Of a stretch of DNA of 62,867 nucleotides, positions 8,674 to 15,769 are shown piece after piece. The stretch is taken from the IMG/VR virus record IMGVR_UViG_3300032050_000130, positions 1 to 62,867 of that record. One strand, given 5' to 3'. Source of the stretch: a virus. Numbering within the stretch: position 1 is the stretch's first letter; each line of letters opens with the position of its first letter. Under the pieces are notes generated by a model. It saw only the letters and a list, made by a program, of their open reading frames with translations, did not search any database and was not told the origin of the DNA. A program made the translations under genes and the position numbers.

Positions 8674-11457
8674 TTAACTATCGAAGAAAATTCCTAAAAT
8701 TTGATTTAGGGGTGCGAATGCACCAGTTAATTTGTAAGTGTTACCACCATATACAAATACAATACCTTCGTTTGGTACAATTTTATCAAATCCACCTAAT
8801 GCGTTTAAACGTTGTAGTTCCAATTTAAGTTTTTCAATCTTTTTAGGGTCACCACTTGCTTTTACTTGTTGAATTGTAGATTCCAAACGTGCTACCATTT
8901 GTCTTTTGGCACTATCAGGATTTGCGGTAAGTACTGAACTCATAAATGATAATACATCCGCACCAACTCCTAAAAATATCTCCTCAAATCTCATTAGATT
9001 CTGCTTTGATATCTTTTGTTGGTCTTGTTTATCAGTTTGCTCAGCCCAAGCTTTTAATTTAGTATCTTGTATTGTGTTAATACGGAAACTCTTATCACCA
9101 AAAGCCCATCTCTTAACCAATCCTATTTTTTCTTGTGTATCTAATTTTTTTGCATTCTTCTCAACAAACTTAGTCCACCATGCTTGATGATAATCTGCTA
9201 CTCCATCGGAATCACTTAATGCAAATTCAGATTGTAGTTTACTAATCATAGAAATATACTTTCCTTGTAATTTAGAAAGATGTTCTGATTTAGGTAACTT
9301 ATTCATCGGTGGGCCTTGAATTGTGTATTTAGATTGTACGTGCGCATTTACTTGCTTAATCATACCACCCAATATACTTGCCGCTTGTTGATTCTCACCT
9401 ACAATAGTACCATCTACATCGTAATCAAAAGTACCATGAAACACTAATAGCGGTTGATTGTAGGGGATTACATTTACGGAGGTTGGGTATATTACTTCCA
9501 AATTCATAAACGAACTACCATCCTTAAATATCTTCTTACGTTGAGGTTCGGATAGGGCTGCTATTGCTTTTGATAGGTCTTGCATAGCGAAATTATAAGC
9601 ATCTGTCAATCCACCTCTACCGGCAAACTTATCTGCTACCTGTCCTATTGTCATCGCACCAGCTCCTTTGTTTTTTAGATGTGATTTGTTACGAGCTGCA
9701 ACTAATCTACCGTTTACCCAACTAACTGCTAATGCTTGTCCATCGGTCTTCTCTCTTGCTAATTCCAAATCACCATTCAATGCTCTTACCACAATTTGTT
9801 TAAGGTCTGCAAATGTTAAACCCATTTCAATATCAAATGGATGTGCCATATGACCATATGCACCACCTTCTAATAATAAACCCTCATTTACTGGATTTTC
9901 TATTTTATCTAATTTGGTATAATATTTAGGGTCTTCGTATAAATGGTCTAATGCAATTTCCTTTGCTATGTTTGTATCAGTTGTATGTTCTCGTTCAATT
10001 GCATACCCTTTTATAAATTCTTGCTTTATACCAGGTAATAAATTTCTATAATCATAATAATCACCTGCCCATTTTTTAGCAATATCAATAAGTGTCATAC
10101 CTTCGGCTTTACCACCAGGTATTTTATCTTCTTTTACTTTTTCGTATTCCTCACTACCATCTTTATCCAATTTAGATTTTAATTTCTTAACATCTTTTGA
10201 ATTTGGTGCTCCATTGATATACCCACCAGGTAAACTCAAACCAACACCAGCACCACCAGGTAATCCCATTTCACTCATTATTTCTTGCTCTAACTCATTT
10301 ATAATTTCATTAATATCATCTTTTGAAATTATTTGTGGTTTTTGATTTTTAGGAAGTTCCCAAAATCTTTTAGGTTTTTGTTCTGGATTTGTTCTATATA
10401 CTTCTTCCCAATCCTCTACTTTATGTGGGTCATCTGCCGGATTCAATGTACTTTGAACTACATTCTTCAATTTATAATATGCTTTTCTGAATTGAGTTTC
10501 CGTATCTTTTGATTTACCTTTACCTCTCATATCATCGGCTTTAGGAGTATCTAATTGAGTATATCCACCTTGCTTATACCAATTTTCAGGTTTATTTGTA
10601 TTTAATATTCTCGGTTGTCCATCTGCTACAAATGAAGTATCAGGTTCATCTCCGGCTTGCATACCAGCATTAGATGCCGCTTCTTTTAGTTCTTCTTTTT
10701 TAGGAATTCTAAATGTTACAGCTTTTTTACCATTAATAGTTGGCATTCCCCACTCATCAGTTCCTATATTTTTAACAACTACTTTTTTGTTTTTAAATTT
10801 ACCCATTAATAAAGTATCACCAACTTTTACGTTTAATTTGATTTCTTCGTTAATATATTCTTTAAGTGACTTAAGTTTGAGAGTAATTAATTTGAATACC
10901 TGGTCATCAAATTTAGGATATGCTTTTATAAATCCTTTCTTTCTATCAGCAGCATTTCCTGCACTTAACCAATAACGAACATCTGTGCCACTAATTGGAT
11001 TTGGTTGAGCAGGTGCTGCATAAACGTATCCTCTATCTAAATACCCAGTATCTACTTTACCCTTATATGCTTTAAAATATTTACCACTTAAACGTGATGA
11101 ATCTTTTTCACCTACCACCGTTATAAACCCAGTGGTATCTGAATCAAATTTGTTAAGTATTTCTTCTGGAGCATAAGGATTACGAATATTCACAATTTTG
11201 TTTGATGGAATACCAAACATCGTTGTCATTATTACTTTCTTTTCCTTAAAATTAAATGGAGATTTCTTTGAATCGGTGGTATTAGAAGTTCCGATATATA
11301 CATTATCTTTTCCAAACTTCTTAACCAAATGGTCATACGTTGCGTAGTGACCTTTATGAAATGGTTGAAAGCGGCCTGAGTAGACAACAACTACTTTGTC
11401 TATTCCTGCCGCTTCTCCCAATATTGTTTCTACTAAAAATTTTTCTAATCCTTTCAT
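8674..11457 (-). CDS. Fusion of HxGH nucleotidyltransferase and ligase-like domain
   Basis: This 927-residue protein starts with a capsid-targeting-like peptide, MKGLEKFLVE, followed by a second Leu-x-Glu site (LGE). A nucleotidyltransferase domain follows at about residues 20-190, with SGRFQPFHKGH (His34 and His37), as in NMN adenylyltransferase and cytidylyltransferase-like enzymes. The middle has a small beta segment (KFKNKKVVVKNIG), a disordered linker and a DUF5661-like stretch (AKEIALDHLYEDPKYYTK). The C-terminal third has KTDG at 570-573, NLEVIYP near 650 and a DVDGTIVGE stretch, matching motifs of covalent nucleotidyltransferases (DNA/RNA ligase fold). Roles in NAD or RNA/DNA end metabolism are inference; the substrate is unknown. 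Confidence 0.85.
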   Translation of the reverse strand: MKGLEKFLVETILGEAAGIDKVVVVYSGRFQPFHKGHYATYDHLVKKFGKDNVYIGTSNTTDSKKSPFNFKEKKVIMTTMFGIPSNKIVNIRNPYAPEEILNKFDSDTTGFITVVGEKDSSRLSGKYFKAYKGKVDTGYLDRGYVYAAPAQPNPISGTDVRYWLSAGNAADRKKGFIKAYPKFDDQVFKLITLKLKSLKEYINEEIKLNVKVGDTLLMGKFKNKKVVVKNIGTDEWGMPTINGKKAVTFRIPKKEELKEAASNAGMQAGDEPDTSFVADGQPRILNTNKPENWYKQGGYTQLDTPKADDMRGKGKSKDTETQFRKAYYKLKNVVQSTLNPADDPHKVEDWEEVYRTNPEQKPKRFWELPKNQKPQIISKDDINEIINELEQEIMSEMGLPGGAGVGLSLPGGYINGAPNSKDVKKLKSKLDKDGSEEYEKVKEDKIPGGKAEGMTLIDIAKKWAGDYYDYRNLLPGIKQEFIKGYAIEREHTTDTNIAKEIALDHLYEDPKYYTKLDKIENPVNEGLLLEGGAYGHMAHPFDIEMGLTFADLKQIVVRALNGDLELAREKTDGQALAVSWVNGRLVAARNKSHLKNKGAGAMTIGQVADKFAGRGGLTDAYNFAMQDLSKAIAALSEPQRKKIFKDGSSFMNLEVIYPTSVNVIPYNQPLLVFHGTFDYDVDGTIVGENQQAASILGGMIKQVNAHVQSKYTIQGPPMNKLPKSEHLSKLQGKYISMISKLQSEFALSDSDGVADYHQAWWTKFVEKNAKKLDTQEKIGLVKRWAFGDKSFRINTIQDTKLKAWAEQTDKQDQQKISKQNLMRFEEIFLGVGADVLSFMSSVLTANPDSAKRQMVARLESTIQQVKASGDPKKIEKLKLELQRLNALGGFDKIVPNEGIVFVYGGNTYKLTGAFAPLNQILGIFFDS

Positions 11458-11472
11458 ATAGTTTTCTTACTA

Positions 11473-11481
11473 TATAAATAT
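11473..11481 (-). promoter_or_regulatory. ATATTTATA motif, candidate phage promoter
   Basis: This exact copy lies 15 bases upstream of the ATG at 11457 in a 48-base gap, the typical spacing for this motif. Confidence 0.45.
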
Positions 11482-11505
11482 TGAGATTATTGTTTTAGTA
11501 CAATC

Positions 11506-11862
11506 TTATTTACTAGCTGATTCAGTTTGTTGAATTCTGCTTGGTGCACCTGGTTGATAAATAACAGTTCCTTGTTCTAAATCGATTTGGTGTCTAGGGT
11601 ATTTTTCTTCTAAAGAATCAACCACACCTTTTAACTCTCTACTCTTATCTTTAAAAGTATCCTCTGCTTTTTCAAGAATTTCATCTAATCTAACTAGTTC
11701 TGAATTTAATTCTTTTTTTCTAATATAGATTTGTCCGAAATCATTTATTAAAGCTGATAAATCACCATTTAATGATTTAATTTTATCAACTACTTCTGCT
11801 TCTAACTTTACAGTTTCTAAATCAATAGACTGCTTTTGTGGAATTTTATCTAATTCTGCCAT
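11506..11862 (-). CDS. Small coiled-coil phage protein, paralogue of 15451-15735
   Basis: This 118-residue protein is almost entirely helical, with heptad-like spacing from about residue 12 to 88, followed by IDLEQGTVIYQPG and a polar tail. It resembles the protein at 15451-15735, which shares the pattern of helix, GQ-x2-(I/V)R-x2-EL, a second helix, then ID-x3-GTV. Similar small coiled-coil proteins occur in T4-like phages of aquatic hosts. Function unknown. The two copies lie either side of the heptosyltransferase/GT4 genes. A 19-base repeat element lies 18 bases upstream of its ATG. Confidence 0.75.
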   Translation of the reverse strand: MAELDKIPQKQSIDLETVKLEAEVVDKIKSLNGDLSALINDFGQIYIRKKELNSELVRLDEILEKAEDTFKDKSRELKGVVDSLEEKYPRHQIDLEQGTVIYQPGAPSRIQQTESASK

Positions 11863-11879
11863 AAACTTTTTGTTTTATT

Positions 11880-11898
11880 TTTGTATATATAAGTATAT
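11880..11898 (-). promoter_or_regulatory. 19-base repeated upstream element, copy 2
   Basis: This is identical to 8638-8656 and lies 18 bases upstream of the ATG at 11862. It touches the stop codon of the gene at 11898-12287, so it fills the whole gap between the two genes. Confidence 0.4.
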
Positions 11899-12287
11899 TA
11901 TTTTTTATTTTTTAAAATGTTAGTGGTACTAAACCCTTCGATTTTATTGAAAAATTCTATTTTTGGAATATATTCTACTCCTATTATTTCGTCATATTTG
12001 TAATCGTTACCAATAACCATAACATCAGGTCCCCATTCTTTGATTCTTTCTATCAATTCCGCATCGGAACTAAACGATACAACACTATGTACACTTTTTA
12101 TATTTGATAAAAATTCAATTCTATCGTTTAGGTTGTTATATGGTCTATTTTCTCCCTTTTTGGATTTTACTCTTTCATCCGTATCAATACCAACTCTTAC
12201 TTCTCCAAATGTTTTCGCAAATTCCAATAAACGTAGATGTCCAACATGAAGTATATCAAATGTACCATTTACCCAAACCTTATTCAT
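11898..12287 (-). CDS. Cytidylyltransferase-like nucleotidyltransferase, HldE C-terminal type
   Basis: This 129-residue enzyme has GTFDILHVGH at residues 8-17, the HxGH signature of the TagD/HldE/cytidylyltransferase family. NRPYN, a VIGNDYKYDE stretch and a late GFSTTNIL (the family STT/ISTT element) follow. It would attach a nucleotide to a phosphorylated sugar or polyol. Beside a heptosyltransferase-like gene, an ADP-heptose-forming role is the most natural inference, with glycerol-3-phosphate as an alternative substrate. The length fits a stand-alone domain. Its ATG overlaps the stop of the heptosyltransferase-like gene by one base, so the two are co-translated. Confidence 0.85.
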   Translation of the reverse strand: MNKVWVNGTFDILHVGHLRLLEFAKTFGEVRVGIDTDERVKSKKGENRPYNNLNDRIEFLSNIKSVHSVVSFSSDAELIERIKEWGPDVMVIGNDYKYDEIIGVEYIPKIEFFNKIEGFSTTNILKNKK

Positions 12288-13429
12288 TATAAAAATTTTT
12301 CCAATTCTTTAATTACCATTTGTCCTGTAATATATTTAGTACATTCAAATTGTCTATGTGTACCTTTATGGTCTGGACACCAGTTCCAATCCCCTGCATT
12401 CAATCTGATTCTATTGAAACAACCTTCACATTTCCCTTCAGGTGAACCTATTCGTACACAATCTTGCATTTCAGCCCATTTATAAGAAAATCCACTTACC
12501 AAAACGGTTGGTACTTCTAATGCCCAACTTAACCAACTTAATCCACTACCAATTCCAATAAATGCGTTTGAACGTTTTAATTCTTCCATTACATTTTCAA
12601 TTGGACCGTTTGGATGATGAATGATTCCTTTTGGAAGCTTATTACCCATATAATCATCACCTTCTTTTGATATAAGTCTTACGGTGTATCCTTTAACATT
12701 TAACCAATCAACAACTTCTTGCCATCCGGTTGGATTATTCCAAAATTTAGATTGTGCAGTTCCAAATACGCCAATACATACTTGTTTTTCTTTTTGTAAT
12801 GTTTTAACTTTTTTTAGTTTTGGCTTTACTTCAACATATTCCAATCCTAATATGTCAGAACACATTTGTTGTAATGTTACCGCTTTTGGGTCAATAGGAT
12901 TTTTAAAAAAGTTTACCGAACTATCTTCATTATAAAATAATCCGATTGTGTGCATGGAATATAAGTTTTCTACATTTGTTCCTGGTTTTACGAATTGTAG
13001 TTCTGGATATTGTGTTTCAAACATATCGTTCATAAATGTGGAAACTATTACCTTACATTTATGCTTTTTTCTAAATTCATCAACATATGGAAACCATGCT
13101 AAAGAATCTCCTAATGCTTTTGAATCTAATGCAATATAAACTCTTTTATCCTTTGCATCGTATGTATGTTCAAACCATAATTTTCCATTTTCAAATATTT
13201 CAATTTTCCATTCTACAAAATATTCAATACTACATCTTGCCCAACAATTATTTGTAATTTCTGATGTGAAGTGAACTTTATTAGTTTTATTATCAATAAA
13301 TTTTATAAGATAATTTGATACTTTCGGTCCTTTTATTTCTACAAAGGGGCCCCTAACAAAATGAAATAATACTCTGTTTTGTACTTCTACTTTATTATTT
13401 TTATTCTTTTTTAAATTATTATAAATCAT
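12287..13429 (-). CDS. Heptosyltransferase-like glycosyltransferase, TibC/AAH type
   Basis: This 380-residue GT9-like enzyme has an N-terminal beta-rich part with SEITNNCWARC, then YIALDSKALGDSLAWFPYVDEF at about residues 120-140, a Rossmann half with GVFGTAQSKFWNNP, and GIGSGLSWLSWALEVPTVLVSGF near the nucleotide-sugar site. Near the C-terminus four Cys are spaced C-x2-C-x13-C-x11-C, resembling the iron-binding finger of bacterial autotransporter O-heptosyltransferases (TibC, AAH). Those enzymes add heptose to Ser or Thr of secreted proteins. A start at 13438 would need TTG; the ATG at 13429 overlaps the previous stop by one base. The acceptor is unknown; a Thr-rich protein is encoded nearby. 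Confidence 0.85.
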   Translation of the reverse strand: MIYNNLKKNKNNKVEVQNRVLFHFVRGPFVEIKGPKVSNYLIKFIDNKTNKVHFTSEITNNCWARCSIEYFVEWKIEIFENGKLWFEHTYDAKDKRVYIALDSKALGDSLAWFPYVDEFRKKHKCKVIVSTFMNDMFETQYPELQFVKPGTNVENLYSMHTIGLFYNEDSSVNFFKNPIDPKAVTLQQMCSDILGLEYVEVKPKLKKVKTLQKEKQVCIGVFGTAQSKFWNNPTGWQEVVDWLNVKGYTVRLISKEGDDYMGNKLPKGIIHHPNGPIENVMEELKRSNAFIGIGSGLSWLSWALEVPTVLVSGFSYKWAEMQDCVRIGSPEGKCEGCFNRIRLNAGDWNWCPDHKGTHRQFECTKYITGQMVIKELEKFL

Positions 13430-15084
13430 TAGTCCCAAGTTTTTATTGTTTCATCAAGTAATGAATATCCTTCAACTTGCTTACTATACACTTTATTAGT
13501 AGTGTATCTTAATTCTTGATGGTGATAGAATATGTGGTTAAACCAAAGGTCACCAACATCCCATTCACAATCTTTTATTCTTTGATTCCACCATTCTCTA
13601 TCGGTATTCCTTAACAAATAACAATGTGCCAAATCTTGATTATGAGCGGTTTTACTAAAATCCTCATCCACTACTTCTTTATATTGACTTAAGTTATTTG
13701 CCAATCCAATATAGTAAACGTTATTCTTTTCTGCTATATCACATGCTTTATATACTATATCAACAAATTCTTCAACGGTTGAATAAATAAAACCATCTGC
13801 TTCAAACACTAATGTATAATCGTAATCTCTATTTAAATTTTCAACTGCCATTTTATGTGCCAAATAGCAACCATAATGTCTTCCAGTAATCCAACCCAAA
13901 CCAGCTCCAGGATATAATTCTCCAGGTTTATTATCTTTACTTAAATGGTCAGGTCTTCTACAATGTTCTTTTGGTGCAAAATCTTCATAAACTTCATTTA
14001 CAATTGGAACATAGTCCATTCCATAACTTTCCAATTGACGAATAGATTTCATACTAAATCGTTCTCTATCGTTGTATGGGGTTGTTAGTAAATGTTTTAT
14101 TTGTATTCTTGGCTTTTCTGAAAATCCTTCTTTAAATTCAGGTTTTAGATTTTCTATAAGAATTTGTTTAGTTGCATTTGTATCATCGGTTATATATGTA
14201 ACCAACGGATTGGCATCATATGTATCCAAATATGTATATAATTTTCTAAAGATGCATTTCATTTTAAAAGATAATGCTTCTTTTATAGAAAGAGGATTTA
14301 GTTCTAATATTGATGAAAAATAAAAAAGGTCACATGCCGCATAAAACGTATCAACATCATCACGCTCTCCCCAAACAATACAATTATCTGGTTTGTTTTT
14401 CATCAATGGTGACCAATATGTTTCGTAATTCATAGCCTGATTACCTACGAAATGAAATTTAATTTTATACTTTTGTAATTTTCTTGCTATTTCAAATATT
14501 TCCGCTTGGTTTTTTCCAGGCGAAAATAGCCCAACCATTAAAACATGTTTGTAATCTTTTTCTAATCCCAATTCTATTTGAGATTCCTCTTTATTAAATG
14601 AATATTCTTCTATTGGATATTCCCAAGTAGTTAATTCAACACCAAGATTAGATTCTTCAAATTTCTTTTTACTCCATTCCGATACCAACACATATCTATC
14701 TGGTTGATATACTATATCCGAAGGATTTGTAAACGAACCATGTGTTGTTGCAACAATATTATATTTTCTTTTATTATCAAATATTATATCCAACACATAT
14801 TCTGGAAGGTCAAACTGCGGTATCTCCTGAAAATGTATTATATCAGGATTAAAATTTTGAATTACATCTATAATTTTAGATTTATCTTCTCCCAATGTAT
14901 GAACGGGTACTAAACTTTTAATACGATTTTTTTGTACCACAAATGCAGTACCACCACTATTGTTTATTTCAACAACTTCAATTTGAAAATCAGATAAAAA
15001 ATGCTTTATCTGTTTATAGGTATATTGTGGTTGTCCACCCGTAGAAAGGTGCGGACATATGTAAAGTAACTTCTTTTTTTGCAT
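13429..15084 (-). CDS. Two-domain glycosyltransferase, GT4-like plus GT-A-like
   Basis: This 551-residue protein joins two glycosyltransferase-like parts. Residues 1 to about 310 form a GT-B enzyme of the GT4 kind, with YICPHLSTGGQPQYTYKQI at the start, VGLFSPGKNQAEIFE mid-way and an ELNPLSIKEALSF stretch near the donor site. Residues about 350-551 look like a separate GT-A or GT25-like domain, with an acidic VFEADGF resembling a DxD metal site. No signal peptide or membrane helix is seen, so it acts in the cytoplasm. It precedes the heptosyltransferase-like gene with a one-base overlap and probably extends the same glycan. Confidence 0.82.
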   Translation of the reverse strand: MQKKKLLYICPHLSTGGQPQYTYKQIKHFLSDFQIEVVEINNSGGTAFVVQKNRIKSLVPVHTLGEDKSKIIDVIQNFNPDIIHFQEIPQFDLPEYVLDIIFDNKRKYNIVATTHGSFTNPSDIVYQPDRYVLVSEWSKKKFEESNLGVELTTWEYPIEEYSFNKEESQIELGLEKDYKHVLMVGLFSPGKNQAEIFEIARKLQKYKIKFHFVGNQAMNYETYWSPLMKNKPDNCIVWGERDDVDTFYAACDLFYFSSILELNPLSIKEALSFKMKCIFRKLYTYLDTYDANPLVTYITDDTNATKQILIENLKPEFKEGFSEKPRIQIKHLLTTPYNDRERFSMKSIRQLESYGMDYVPIVNEVYEDFAPKEHCRRPDHLSKDNKPGELYPGAGLGWITGRHYGCYLAHKMAVENLNRDYDYTLVFEADGFIYSTVEEFVDIVYKACDIAEKNNVYYIGLANNLSQYKEVVDEDFSKTAHNQDLAHCYLLRNTDREWWNQRIKDCEWDVGDLWFNHIFYHHQELRYTTNKVYSKQVEGYSLLDETIKTWD

Positions 15085-15121
15085 TATGTAAATATACGAA
15101 AAAAACTTGAATTTTCCAAAT

Positions 15122-15424
15122 TTAATCCATCACTACGGGATTCGTCATATGTTCTACGAAAGTTAATCCCAAGTGTTCACATAGTTTTTCTGCCAAAAAA
15201 TAGTTATCCATACCCCAATTATTCAAAATGTTAGCAGGTACTTTCCATTCTCCACTTGAAATAAAAGAATCTGGTTCGGCTACTGAATTTTGTGAATTTC
15301 TATATCTCAATTCGTATCTAACAGTACACGCATCTCTACCTAAATCGTAGTTCAAAATGTTACAATATAGTCTATTTATTGTATTCCCTAATAGATTAAT
15401 TTCTTGTATTTTAGTTTTTAACAT
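15122..15424 (-). CDS. Small hypothetical phage protein
   Basis: This 100-residue protein has a beta-rich pattern in its first half (INRLYCNILNYDLGRDACTVRYELRYR) and a helical end. I do not recognise a family. It lies in the glycosylation cassette between the double glycosyltransferase and a coiled-coil gene, with its own upstream motif copy 14 bases from the ATG. The pattern resembles small structural subunits, but this is a guess. Confidence 0.6.
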   Translation of the reverse strand: MLKTKIQEINLLGNTINRLYCNILNYDLGRDACTVRYELRYRNSQNSVAEPDSFISSGEWKVPANILNNWGMDNYFLAEKLCEHLGLTFVEHMTNPVVMD

Positions 15425-15438
15425 CTTTTTTTGTTTTC

Positions 15439-15447
15439 TATAAATAT
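15439..15447 (-). promoter_or_regulatory. ATATTTATA motif, candidate phage promoter
   Basis: This exact copy lies 14 bases upstream of the ATG at 15424, filling the short gap after the coiled-coil gene. Confidence 0.45.
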
Positions 15448-15450
15448 AAA

Positions 15451-15735
15451 CTATTCAGATACTTCAAACGTAACCGTACCATCATTTAAATCAATTTCCG
15501 CATTTTTATACTTTCTTTGAAGGTCTGATAATACATTCTCTAATTGAAGACTTTGGTTATCCAACTTATCTTCTATTTGTTTTTTTATTTCAAGTATTCT
15601 TTTAGATTCTAATTCTAGCTCTCTGCTTCTTACAGAAAGTTGTCCTAAATCAAAGATATAACCATTTACATCACTTTGAATGTTTTTGATATTATCTATA
15701 ATATCTTCTGCTATTTTTTCGGTTTTTGTTGCCAT
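15451..15735 (-). CDS. Small coiled-coil phage protein, paralogue of 11506-11862
   Basis: The ATG at 15735 gives 94 residues beginning MATKTEKIAED. The longer reading to 15843 would run through the upstream motif and into the radical SAM gene, so it is rejected. The protein is a single long helical, Glu/Leu/Lys-rich coil followed by IDLNDGTVTFEVSE. The pattern matches the protein at 11506-11862, so the two are probably duplicates. Function unknown; a small virion or assembly component is possible. Confidence 0.75.
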   Translation of the reverse strand: MATKTEKIAEDIIDNIKNIQSDVNGYIFDLGQLSVRSRELELESKRILEIKKQIEDKLDNQSLQLENVLSDLQRKYKNAEIDLNDGTVTFEVSE

Positions 15736-15748
15736 ATGATTGTTTATA

Positions 15749-15757
15749 TATAAATAT
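15749..15757 (-). promoter_or_regulatory. ATATTTATA motif, candidate phage promoter
   Basis: This exact copy, inside a longer alternating AT run, lies 13 bases upstream of the ATG at 15735. It helps fix that start. Confidence 0.45.
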
Positions 15758-15769
15758 ATATGTTTTAAA

